A stretch of 25,792 nucleotides of DNA from positions 1-25,792 of IMG/VR virus record IMGVR_UViG_3300036770_003827; one strand, 5' to 3'. This DNA comes from a virus. The position numbers and the translations under genes were made by a program. Position 1 is the stretch's first letter, and each line of letters opens with the position of its first letter. Under the pieces are notes generated by a model, which saw nothing but the letters and a program-made list of their open reading frames with translations, made no database searches and was not told the DNA's origin. Below are positions 1-6,484 of the stretch, one piece after another.

Positions 1-2
1 CA

Positions 3-377
3 TTTACCATGGTACCGGATCTTTCAATTTGGTTGCTACAAGAATATGATGTAAAATTGTCTTGGAATGAATATCAAGCAATTAAGATTCATGATGGTAT
101 GTATGATGATGCAAATAAACCATATTATGTTGCTCGTTCAGCACAAGCCAAATTGAAAACAAATTTACCTATTGTTTTGCATCATGCAGATCATATGGCA
201 GCTCAAATTGAATACGAACGTTGGAGAAATCAACATAATGCAACTCCTAAACCAGTCGCAGAAAAATCTAAAATAACAAAAAGCAACGGTTTGAAAAACT
301 TAGCAGAAAATAATCCTACTGTCGAACAGTCGATAAATGATATTTTCAACGCATTTAAATCATTTAATCAAGATTAA
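3..377 (+). CDS. HD-domain phosphohydrolase-like protein, C-terminal part (5' truncated)
   Basis: The reading frame is open from base 3, so the gene very probably begins before the window; the ATG at 9 is only an internal Met. What is visible is about 120 residues ending with TAA at 375-377. The segments KLSWNEYQAIKIHDGMYD and LPIVLHHADHMAAQIEYE match the C-terminal half of small phage HD-superfamily proteins, where a helix with a conserved H, and later an H-x-A-D helix, help build the metal/phosphate pocket. The first HD motif would lie upstream and cannot be checked. The last 40 residues are polar and probably flexible. The next gene starts 2 nt after the stop. Likely role is nucleotide or phosphate-ester hydrolysis in the infected cell; the substrate is unknown. 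Confidence 0.6.
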   Translation, partial: FTMVPDLSIWLLQEYDVKLSWNEYQAIKIHDGMYDDANKPYYVARSAQAKLKTNLPIVLHHADHMAAQIEYERWRNQHNATPKPVAEKSKITKSNGLKNLAENNPTVEQSINDIFNAFKSFNQD

Positions 378-378
378 C

Positions 379-675
379 ATGACCATATTTTTATCATTAA
401 CAACATTAATGTTCTTATCCGGATTTGGATATTTTGCATACCGAGCTTATATATTAGCCGGGATATTAGCAGATGAACAAGAATATACAGAACAAGTAGC
501 ATTAACAAATGCATATATGTATTCAAAAATTGCAGAAGCATATAATAAAATGCAAGAAATAGACAGACTAGGTGCATTTGAAAAAGATGATGAATCTGGT
601 ACTACATTTCAATTACTAAAGCAAACAATTGACGAACTGAAAGAAGAATTTGATGGCACGCAAGAAGAAAACTAG
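379..675 (+). CDS. Small membrane-anchored conserved protein
   Basis: 98 residues. The start was set at ATG 379, 2 nt after the previous stop, rather than an upstream in-frame ATG at 337 that would overlap the HD gene by 41 nt. The N-terminus (about residues 2-28, IFLSLTTLMFLSGFGYFAYRA and following) is a single hydrophobic helix, followed by a charged, helical cytoplasmic-type tail with the acidic segment FEKDDESGTTFQLLKQTI. Small proteins with one N-terminal membrane helix and a tail of the kind DDE-x-G-x-x-F are, from memory, found beside gene 55 in other T4-like phages; their function is unknown to me. No clear ribosome binding site is present, so translation may be coupled to the upstream gene. 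The 3' end overlaps the sigma gene by 23 nt. Confidence 0.65.
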   Translation: MTIFLSLTTLMFLSGFGYFAYRAYILAGILADEQEYTEQVALTNAYMYSKIAEAYNKMQEIDRLGAFEKDDESGTTFQLLKQTIDELKEEFDGTQEEN

Positions 676-1351
676 TAATAATTATTTTACACGTATAACA
701 GATATAGCAATTTCTGCTTATAATAAAACAGATATCAGTTCTAAACGAGAAAAGATATATAGAAGATTTATATATCCGGCGTTTATGAAACTTGCTGAGA
801 ATTTAATTAATAAAGTTAAACCAACTTATATCGATTCTTCATTTAACGACTTACAAACCGATCTAGTTACATTTTTAACAGCTCGTTTAGATAAATTCAA
901 TCCGCAAGCCGGAAAAGCATATTCATACTATACAAGAACGTCATTTAATTATTTAATTGCAGAAAATCAAAAAGCATATTCTAAACTTAAGTCTGATTCG
1001 TTGGAAATTAATATTGACGAACAACGCAATATAGTAACAGAAATTCATAATGATGAAATGCAAGAAACATTAGAAGAATTCATGGATGCGTATATCGAAT
1101 ATTGTTATGATAATTTAAATTTTATTTTTACAAATCCAACAGATATTCATGTTGCAGACTCTGTTTTACATATCTTCGAAACTAGACAAAATATTGAAGA
1201 CTTTAATAAGAAAGCACTTTATATTTTTATACGAGAACGAACGGGTCTAGAAACTACGAATATTACAAGAGTTATCAAAACTCTTAAAAAAATATATGAA
1301 GACAAATTTCGCGAATATGAACAACAAAACTTCATAAACTTACCATTTTAA
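653..1351 (+). CDS. 55: Late-transcription RNA polymerase sigma factor, gp55 type
   Basis: 232 residues from ATG 653; the TTG at 650 in the same frame is less likely, and GAAAGAAG at 639-646 is the probable ribosome binding site. The N-terminus ARKKKTSNNYFT and the segment LDKFNPQAGKAYSYYT (about residues 78-95) followed by FNYLIAENQKAYSKLKS match the T4 gp55 family, whose hallmark is a K-F-(D/N)-P..G.A.SY.. sigma region 2-like helix for core polymerase and -10 element contacts. T4 gp55 is 185 aa; the extra length here is mostly the C-terminal part (about residues 130-232), which is helical and resembles no region I can name. In T4 this protein works with gp33 and the sliding clamp gp45 to read late promoters. 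The first copy of the ATATTTAT element starts on the last base of this gene's stop codon. Confidence 0.82.
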   Translation: MARKKKTSNNYFTRITDIAISAYNKTDISSKREKIYRRFIYPAFMKLAENLINKVKPTYIDSSFNDLQTDLVTFLTARLDKFNPQAGKAYSYYTRTSFNYLIAENQKAYSKLKSDSLEINIDEQRNIVTEIHNDEMQETLEEFMDAYIEYCYDNLNFIFTNPTDIHVADSVLHIFETRQNIEDFNKKALYIFIRERTGLETTNITRVIKTLKKIYEDKFREYEQQNFINLPF

Positions 1352-1360
1352 TATTTATTA
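1351..1360 (+). promoter_or_regulatory. Candidate late promoter element 1 (ATATTTATTA)
   Basis: The core ATATTTAT lies 25 nt before the ATG at 1376 and is followed by TTAAAGGAAG, which supplies the ribosome binding site. It is one of seven copies at equivalent places in the window. The reverse complement of the fuller form found elsewhere (TATATTTATA) contains the T4 late consensus TATAAATA, but the coding-strand reading differs from T4. Confidence 0.5.
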
Positions 1361-1375
1361 TTAAAGGAAGTTATT

Positions 1376-1825
1376 ATGGACAAAAATGATGAACTATTCA
1401 AAGGAACTAGTTTTGCTGATTTGATGTCTGACGTTTATCACAATTCTAAAAAGAAAGATAGACAAATGAATCAGCTTATTGCATCATTACAACCACTCAT
1501 AAAAAATGCATCCGATGCAACCGTTGTTATGCCTTTAATTAAAGACATATTAGATGTGTCTATAAAAAATGATGATCATTTAGTTAAACTAACAGCAATC
1601 GTTCAGCGATATATTTCTACAAAACAAACTATATCTGGTGCAGATTCGTTACTTAGTGACGATGAAAAGAAACAGCTTTTACAAATTGCAGAAACGACAC
1701 TTTCCCATGAATTAGAAGATGAATTAGAAACATTTCGTGAAACAGAACAAACGCGCGTGTTTGAACAACGCGTTTCGGATACGAAACGTAAATTAGATAA
1801 GGAATCAAATGATCAATCAAATTGA
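1376..1825 (+). CDS. Conserved phage protein of unknown function (baseplate cluster)
   Basis: 149 residues, start supported by AAAGGAAG at 1363-1370. I do not recognise a domain. It is soluble, with no membrane segment or signal peptide; the N-terminus reads LFKGTSFADLMSDVYHNSKK, the middle is helical (ATVVMPLIKDILDVSIKND), and the last 45 residues are a strongly charged Glu/Arg/Lys helix likely to form a coiled coil. Its stop overlaps the next gene (hub protein) by 17 nt, so the two are probably translated together and the product may be a virion component or a baseplate assembly factor. It is the first gene behind the first candidate late element, which fits late expression. Function is inferred from position only. 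Confidence 0.6.
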   Translation: MDKNDELFKGTSFADLMSDVYHNSKKKDRQMNQLIASLQPLIKNASDATVVMPLIKDILDVSIKNDDHLVKLTAIVQRYISTKQTISGADSLLSDDEKKQLLQIAETTLSHELEDELETFRETEQTRVFEQRVSDTKRKLDKESNDQSN

Positions 1826-2801
1826 ATCTTTATATGATATACAATCATTTCTCGTTGGCGAAGTTATTGATAAATTAAATACGTATAAACGAGAAGATTC
1901 TGAAATTGATATGTTGTTTACTATCGATGTAGCTGTTCGAAGTAGAAACGGTGTCATTAATATAACCGATATAAAACCGTATAATTCTAATTTTAAACAA
2001 ATACCAATTGTTGGTGAACATGTTTTAATATTTCAAACTATAGATCATCAAAGTGGTTTTAATAAAGAATTTCCGCAATGGTATTATTTAAACTCAGTTT
2101 CCGTACAATCAGGTATTAATAATAATATTTTACCTACTACATTTAAAACGACTGAATTAGATCCGGATTTTAAAGAAAAACGAGTTTCGCCACTACAACC
2201 CTATATCGGCGATGTTCTATTAGAAGGCCGTTGGGGTAATAGTATTAGATTAGGAAGTACTATAAATACTAATAATCGATATTCAAAACGACCTTCTTGG
2301 TCTGGTAATAGAATTGGCGATGCTATTATGATTTTATCTACAACTACCAGAGCAGAGGATTCTAAAAATTTTATAGTAGAAACTACCCGAGATACAAAAG
2401 CATCTTCCGTATATCTAACAACATCCCAAAAAATAGAAGATTTAAAATTATCTAAATCTTTGATCAAATTTAAAAAAGAATCTCAATTTGAACGAAATCA
2501 AATTATTGGGGTATCTGATAGAATTATTTTAAGAGCATATCGAGATATTGCATTATTGGATAGTGAAAAGGCTATAGTTTTAAATTCTCCTAATGTGTTA
2601 ATAGGTAATGATGGTGCTAATCAGCCGTTAGTTTTAGGAAATGATTTATATGATGTTCTTAGGAAAATGTTAGATCTCATGACATTCGGATATCAATCGA
2701 CAGCTGGACAGCCTGTTATTCATACTCGTACAAATGAAATCAATAGACTTAAAGAAAGTTTATTTAAAATAAAAAGTAAAAAACATAAAATTGATAAATA
2801 A
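1809..2801 (+). CDS. Baseplate hub / spike OB-fold protein, gp5-like without lysozyme domain
   Basis: 330 residues; AAGGA at 1799-1804 precedes the ATG. The segment IGDVLLEGRWGNSIRLGS (about residues 133-150), then GDAIMILSTT, and near the C-terminus VLNSPNVLIGNDG followed by a helix (LGNDLYDVLRKMLDLM) are the pattern of phage gp5/VgrG-type hub proteins: an OB-fold barrel that caps the tail tube, then short beta repeats (DRIILRAYRDIALLDSEKAIVLNS) that begin a spike. T4 gp5 is 575 aa with a lysozyme domain after the OB fold; no glycosidase-like segment is seen here. The C-terminal 25 residues are very basic (KIKSKKHKIDK). Neighbours gp25 and gp6 support a baseplate role. The name gp5-like is a structural analogy, not a sequence-proved orthology. 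Confidence 0.65.
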   Translation: MINQIESLYDIQSFLVGEVIDKLNTYKREDSEIDMLFTIDVAVRSRNGVINITDIKPYNSNFKQIPIVGEHVLIFQTIDHQSGFNKEFPQWYYLNSVSVQSGINNNILPTTFKTTELDPDFKEKRVSPLQPYIGDVLLEGRWGNSIRLGSTINTNNRYSKRPSWSGNRIGDAIMILSTTTRAEDSKNFIVETTRDTKASSVYLTTSQKIEDLKLSKSLIKFKKESQFERNQIIGVSDRIILRAYRDIALLDSEKAIVLNSPNVLIGNDGANQPLVLGNDLYDVLRKMLDLMTFGYQSTAGQPVIHTRTNEINRLKESLFKIKSKKHKIDK

Positions 2802-2803
2802 TT

Positions 2804-3616
2804 ATGCCAGTTACACCTCCGTTAGATCGTATTCCAGCTATTCCCAATCAATTGGTAGGTATTGTTAATTCAACATTATCAAAACAGTTAGATCAATTAT
2901 CTAAAACGGTTTTAGATACAGTTGAGATGTCTACCAAACTTTCAGAAGAAACGAATTGTGATGCATTAGAAACGCAAAGATTACGTGAAAGTTTACAATC
3001 AATATCTAATCAAATATCTAAATTGAATGATATTGTTCCAATAATTAATCAAGTAAATACTGCGATACAGGGTGCGGCAGCTGCAGCTGCGGCTATAAAG
3101 GCAGTACAATTACTAAATCCTGTTACTGCTCCAGCAGTACTTGCTGCAGAACTTATAACAGTACAAAATTTAACTATTTCAAATGCGTTACAGGCATCAA
3201 AACAATTACAACAAATACCGGGGCAAATCCAATCTACTTTGCAATCGTTATCTGCAGATATTGCTGAAGCGTTACAAAATTTTAGTAACATATGTAATAA
3301 TGAGTCATTTTCTTTTATAGAAGATGTTAATTTAGCATTAAATCAACAAGACGAATTACAGTCAGAATTTTATCAAACAATAAATGTCCAACAAGATGAT
3401 ATTGACGATAGAAATGAATTGATTAGTGAATTAGTTCAAACTCAAATTGATCTATTATCTAGCTTAGAAGAAGCACCGAGTCAAGTATTTCGTCAAGCAG
3501 GTCCGCCGACTAATGATATTGGAAAACCGGGAGATTACTACGTCGATACTCAAAACAATGTAATTTATGGGCCTAAACTTTCTAGAGTAGAATGGCCTTT
3601 GGGCGTAAATTACTAA
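2804..3616 (+). CDS. Coiled-coil virion protein with hydrophobic Ala-rich core segment
   Basis: 270 residues, starting 2 nt after the hub gene with no visible Shine-Dalgarno site, so translation is probably coupled. Residues about 10-85 are heptad-like helix (SKQLDQLSKTVLDTVEMS). Residues about 91-125 are strongly hydrophobic, beginning with seven alanines and continuing IKAVQLLNPVTAPAVLAAEL; then come more helices (130-230). The C-terminus (about 233-270) has PPTNDIGKPGDYYVDTQ and YGPK..WPLG, a motif I know from ends of phage tail-fibre and baseplate proteins (GD(Y/F)Y(V/I)DT..N..YGPK). It sits between the hub and gp25, so it is probably a structural protein of the hub or spike. The hydrophobic segment could be a buried trimer core or a membrane-active piece; neither is shown. 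Confidence 0.6.
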   Translation: MPVTPPLDRIPAIPNQLVGIVNSTLSKQLDQLSKTVLDTVEMSTKLSEETNCDALETQRLRESLQSISNQISKLNDIVPIINQVNTAIQGAAAAAAAIKAVQLLNPVTAPAVLAAELITVQNLTISNALQASKQLQQIPGQIQSTLQSLSADIAEALQNFSNICNNESFSFIEDVNLALNQQDELQSEFYQTINVQQDDIDDRNELISELVQTQIDLLSSLEEAPSQVFRQAGPPTNDIGKPGDYYVDTQNNVIYGPKLSRVEWPLGVNY

Positions 3617-3620
3617 TCAT

Positions 3621-3630
3621 TATATTTATA
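3621..3630 (+). promoter_or_regulatory. Candidate late promoter element 2 (TATATTTATA)
   Basis: The ATATTTAT core begins 23 nt before the ATG at 3645, in a 28-nt gap, and is followed by ATAAAAG. It is the same element and geometry as the other six copies. Confidence 0.5.
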
Positions 3631-3644
3631 ATAAAAGTATTCAT

Positions 3645-4124
3645 ATGGATTCAAAAACACTTATAAAAGCACTTAAAACTGCCGTACGTGAAGTTATAAA
3701 AGAAGAATTAACAGAAATTCTTCGCGAAGGGTTACAATCTACTATTAACGAGATGACATCTACAAAAACTACTAATGTAGCTACACAGACAAAACCAGTC
3801 ACACAAACAAAAAACAAAGTTCAATTTAATGAAAATAAATGGGCTTCTGTATTAAATCAAACCGATTCACTTCGAGAACAGTCTTCAGTTGGCTCATTTG
3901 CACAAATGATGAATGAAGAAATGGAAACATTGTCATTTTCATCACGAGATGCTGCTGGATTCGGAGCGGTTAGACAAAATAGTATGCCTAGAACAGCTGC
4001 GCCACAAATAATGGAAGATCCTGAAACGGGTAAAAATTTACAAGTAGATCCAATTGTTGCAAAAGCAATGACTCGAGATTATTCGGCTCTTATGAAAGCT
4101 ATCGATAAGAAAAAAGGTAAATAA
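3645..4124 (+). CDS. Conserved phage protein of unknown function next to gp25
   Basis: 159 residues. The N-terminal 35 residues form an amphipathic charged helix (LKTAVREVIKEELTEILREG), followed by a Thr/Gln/Lys-rich flexible stretch (about 38-62) and a C-terminal segment with EDPETGKNLQVDPIVAKAM and TRDYSALMKAIDKKKGK. I recognise this architecture only as a conserved hypothetical of T4-like aquatic phages. The stop codon shares its last A with the ATG of the gp25 gene (TAATG), a strong sign of coupled translation, and AAGG just upstream serves that next start. Given its place among wedge genes it may be a minor baseplate component or assembly factor; this is inference. No membrane segment or catalytic motif is visible. 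Confidence 0.6.
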   Translation: MDSKTLIKALKTAVREVIKEELTEILREGLQSTINEMTSTKTTNVATQTKPVTQTKNKVQFNENKWASVLNQTDSLREQSSVGSFAQMMNEEMETLSFSSRDAAGFGAVRQNSMPRTAAPQIMEDPETGKNLQVDPIVAKAMTRDYSALMKAIDKKKGK

Positions 4125-4561
4125 TGGGATATAGAATACAACCAGCGACAAATACAAATAATGTAGATATTGCATTAGGTATAGATTTATCGTTTGATAA
4201 TCCTGGTGTATTCAAATCTAATTATGAAACAAAACAACAAGCTAAAAGCAATTTAAAAAACTTACTATTAACTAGAGTTGGCGAAAGATATCATCAAGTA
4301 ACATTTGGTACAAATTTATTAAATATATTATTTCAGCCAAATGTTATTGAATTAAAAGAAGATATTGCAAACGAGATATCTAATGCTATATCGTTTTGGT
4401 TACCTTATATTTCAATTCAAGATCTTACAATTATTACAGCAGAGGATGATCCTACATTGTTAGAAATAATTCGTATTTCATTAACATACTCAGTTAATGG
4501 GTTTAGTAGTGATAAAATTACAATCATATCTGGGGAAGATGGACAGATAACTATTACGTAG
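4124..4561 (+). CDS. 25: Baseplate wedge subunit, gp25 family
   Basis: 145 residues, close to the T4 gp25 length of 132. The family core is visible: KSNLKNLLLTRVGERYHQ then FGTNLLNILFQP (about residues 43-72), i.e. the L-L-T-x-x-G-E-R...FG(S/T)x(L/I)...(L/I)F-x-P pattern of the gp25/W/GPW family, followed by helices and a beta hairpin ending ITIISGEDGQITIT. In T4 and related contractile machines gp25 joins the baseplate wedge core bundle with gp6 and gp53/gp7 and starts sheath polymerisation. It is immediately followed (7 nt) by gp6, its physical partner, and overlaps the preceding gene by one base. The start is supported by AAAAAAGG at 4112-4118. Confidence 0.88.
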   Translation: MGYRIQPATNTNNVDIALGIDLSFDNPGVFKSNYETKQQAKSNLKNLLLTRVGERYHQVTFGTNLLNILFQPNVIELKEDIANEISNAISFWLPYISIQDLTIITAEDDPTLLEIIRISLTYSVNGFSSDKITIISGEDGQITIT

Positions 4562-4568
4562 GAATACA

Positions 4569-6449
4569 ATGGAAACAAAAAAAGATATAACATACCTTGG
4601 TAAAGATTTTGGTCAATTTAGAAAAAATTTAATTGATTTTACAAAACAATATTTTCCAACTAGTTATACTGATTTCAATGAATCATCACCGGGCATGATT
4701 TTTATGGAGATGGCTTCATATGTAGGCGATGTGTTATCATACTATGCCGATGTTAATTTACGAGAATCATTACTAGAACAAGCGTCTGAGCGCGCAAATA
4801 TATTTGATTTAGCTAAATCCTTAGGATATCAACCTATAACTTCAGCACCGGCATATACAGAATTAGATGTATATCAATTAGTGCCGTCTATAGGTAGTGG
4901 AACCTCTGTACGTCCGGATTTTAATTATGCATTAACTATTAAACCCGGATTTCAAGTAAAACAAGAAAATGGTTCTGCTGTATTTAGAACATTAGATTCT
5001 ATAGATTTTGCATTTTCATCTAGCTACAATCCAACAGAAATAACAATATATGAAGTTGATGATTCAACGAATCAACCTATATATTATTTATTGAAAAAAC
5101 AAGCTCGAGCAGTATCCGGGCAAATTAGAAATGCATCATTCACATTTGGACAGCCAATAGCATATGATAAAGTTGTTTTGCCTGATACTAACGTAATCGA
5201 TATTTTATCTATAGAAGAATCAGATGGAGATAATTGGTATCATGTACCATATTTAGCTCAAGATACAATATTTGAAGCTGTGCCGAATCTAGTTGAAAAT
5301 GATCCAGAATTATCAGTCTATAGATCTTCAGCTCCTAGTTTACTTAAAATGAAGAAAACAGCTAAAAGATTTATATCTAGATTGCGTAGTGATAATCGTT
5401 TAGAAATACAATTTGGAAGTGGAATTTCAGATAATAATGATGAAGAAATAATTCCAAACCCGGATAACGTAGGTAATGGATTATCTGGGTTTAGAAGAGC
5501 AGTAGACGTTGATATCGACCCTTCGAATTTTCTTTATACAAGAACATATGGACAAGCTCCTTCTAATACAACGTTAACAATAAAATATACAATAGGTAAT
5601 GGTATAACAGATAACGTCCCAGCAAATGTACTAACTCAGATAAATTTTATAGAGTTTGATGATGATGTTAATAGTACAACGAATGCTGCAATAACTAATT
5701 TTGTTAAATCAAGCGTTTCAGTTACAAATCCAGTACCAGCAGCTGGCGCAAAATCAGCTGAATCATTACAAGACATTAAAAATAATGCGTTAGCTAACTT
5801 TGCAACTCAGAATCGTTTAGTTACGCGCGAAGACTATATCATTCGTGCATATTCAATGCCGGCAAAATTTGGAAGTGTTGCAAAAGCATATATTGTTCCA
5901 GATGATCAAATAAAACAAGAAGCTTTAGAACAAACAAAAATTCCTAATCCGTTAGCAATGAATATGTATGTTTTAGGATTTAATGAAAATAAACAGTTAG
6001 TAACACTTAATCAAGCTATCAAAGAAAATCTAAAAACATATTTAAGTTATTATCGAATGTTAACTGATGCTATAAACATTAAAGATGCATTTATAATTAA
6101 CGTAGCCGTTGATTTTGAAATTTCAGTACTGTCTAATTTTAATAGTAATGATGTACTTATTCGATGCATCGATACATTGAAAACATATTTTAACATAGAT
6201 CGTTGGCAAATTAATCAGCCAATTGTGAAAACTGACGTTATAAATACTATTGGCAATGTGAAAGGTGTTCAGAATGTTGTTTCTGTCAATTTTACAAATG
6301 TTTATCAAACATCTAAAAATTATTCAGGTAATATCTACGATTTACAATCTGCCACACGTAATGGCGTAATTTATCCTTCTTTAGATCCTAGTATATTTGA
6401 AGTTAAATTTCCTAATCAAGATATTAGAGGACGAGTGGTAAGTTATTAA
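4569..6449 (+). CDS. 6: Baseplate wedge protein, gp6 (J-like) family
   Basis: 626 residues, near the 660 of T4 gp6; AGGA at 4560-4563 is the ribosome binding site. The N-terminal signature MEMASYVGDVLSYYADVN then LRESLLEQASERANIFDLAKSLGY (about residues 46-90) is characteristic of gp6/gpJ baseplate proteins, and the middle part holds a typical J-like stretch (ESLQDIKNNALANFATQNR, VTREDYIIRAYSMPAKFGSV, about 394-440), followed by beta-rich C-terminal domains. In the virion two gp6 chains with gp7 (or an equivalent) form the wedge core and the inner ring of the baseplate. It lies directly behind gp25. No frameshift or truncation is visible. The stop is followed by a 35-nt gap carrying a candidate late element. 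Confidence 0.85.
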   Translation: METKKDITYLGKDFGQFRKNLIDFTKQYFPTSYTDFNESSPGMIFMEMASYVGDVLSYYADVNLRESLLEQASERANIFDLAKSLGYQPITSAPAYTELDVYQLVPSIGSGTSVRPDFNYALTIKPGFQVKQENGSAVFRTLDSIDFAFSSSYNPTEITIYEVDDSTNQPIYYLLKKQARAVSGQIRNASFTFGQPIAYDKVVLPDTNVIDILSIEESDGDNWYHVPYLAQDTIFEAVPNLVENDPELSVYRSSAPSLLKMKKTAKRFISRLRSDNRLEIQFGSGISDNNDEEIIPNPDNVGNGLSGFRRAVDVDIDPSNFLYTRTYGQAPSNTTLTIKYTIGNGITDNVPANVLTQINFIEFDDDVNSTTNAAITNFVKSSVSVTNPVPAAGAKSAESLQDIKNNALANFATQNRLVTREDYIIRAYSMPAKFGSVAKAYIVPDDQIKQEALEQTKIPNPLAMNMYVLGFNENKQLVTLNQAIKENLKTYLSYYRMLTDAINIKDAFIINVAVDFEISVLSNFNSNDVLIRCIDTLKTYFNIDRWQINQPIVKTDVINTIGNVKGVQNVVSVNFTNVYQTSKNYSGNIYDLQSATRNGVIYPSLDPSIFEVKFPNQDIRGRVVSY

Positions 6450-6455
6450 TCCGCG

Positions 6456-6465
6456 TATATTTATA
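6456..6465 (+). promoter_or_regulatory. Candidate late promoter element 3 (TATATTTATA)
   Basis: The ATATTTAT core begins 28 nt before the ATG at 6485. CTAAAAGGATTGG follows, giving a good ribosome binding site for the fibre gene. It lies in the 35-nt gap after gp6. Confidence 0.55.
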
Positions 6466-6484
6466 CTAAAAGGATTGGTAAATC

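Noticed and set aside
337-378. Upstream in-frame ATG that would lengthen the 98-aa membrane protein by 14 residues
   Set aside because: It would overlap the HD gene by 41 nt and put a polar stretch before the membrane helix; ATG 379 fits the packing of the genome better.
2261-2268. Perfect T4 late consensus TATAAATA on the + strand
   Set aside because: It lies inside the hub gene with no start codon nearby; in A/T-rich DNA single copies are expected by chance.
3049-3291. Minus-strand frame of 80 codons rich in Ala/Cys
   Set aside because: It is a mirror of the Ala-rich coding segment of the + strand gene, with no ribosome site and no minus-strand neighbours. Other minus-strand frames in the window were dismissed for the same reasons.
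6239-6246. Second perfect TATAAATA on the + strand
   Set aside because: It is internal to gp6, over 200 nt from the next start, which has its own ATATTTAT element in the gap.
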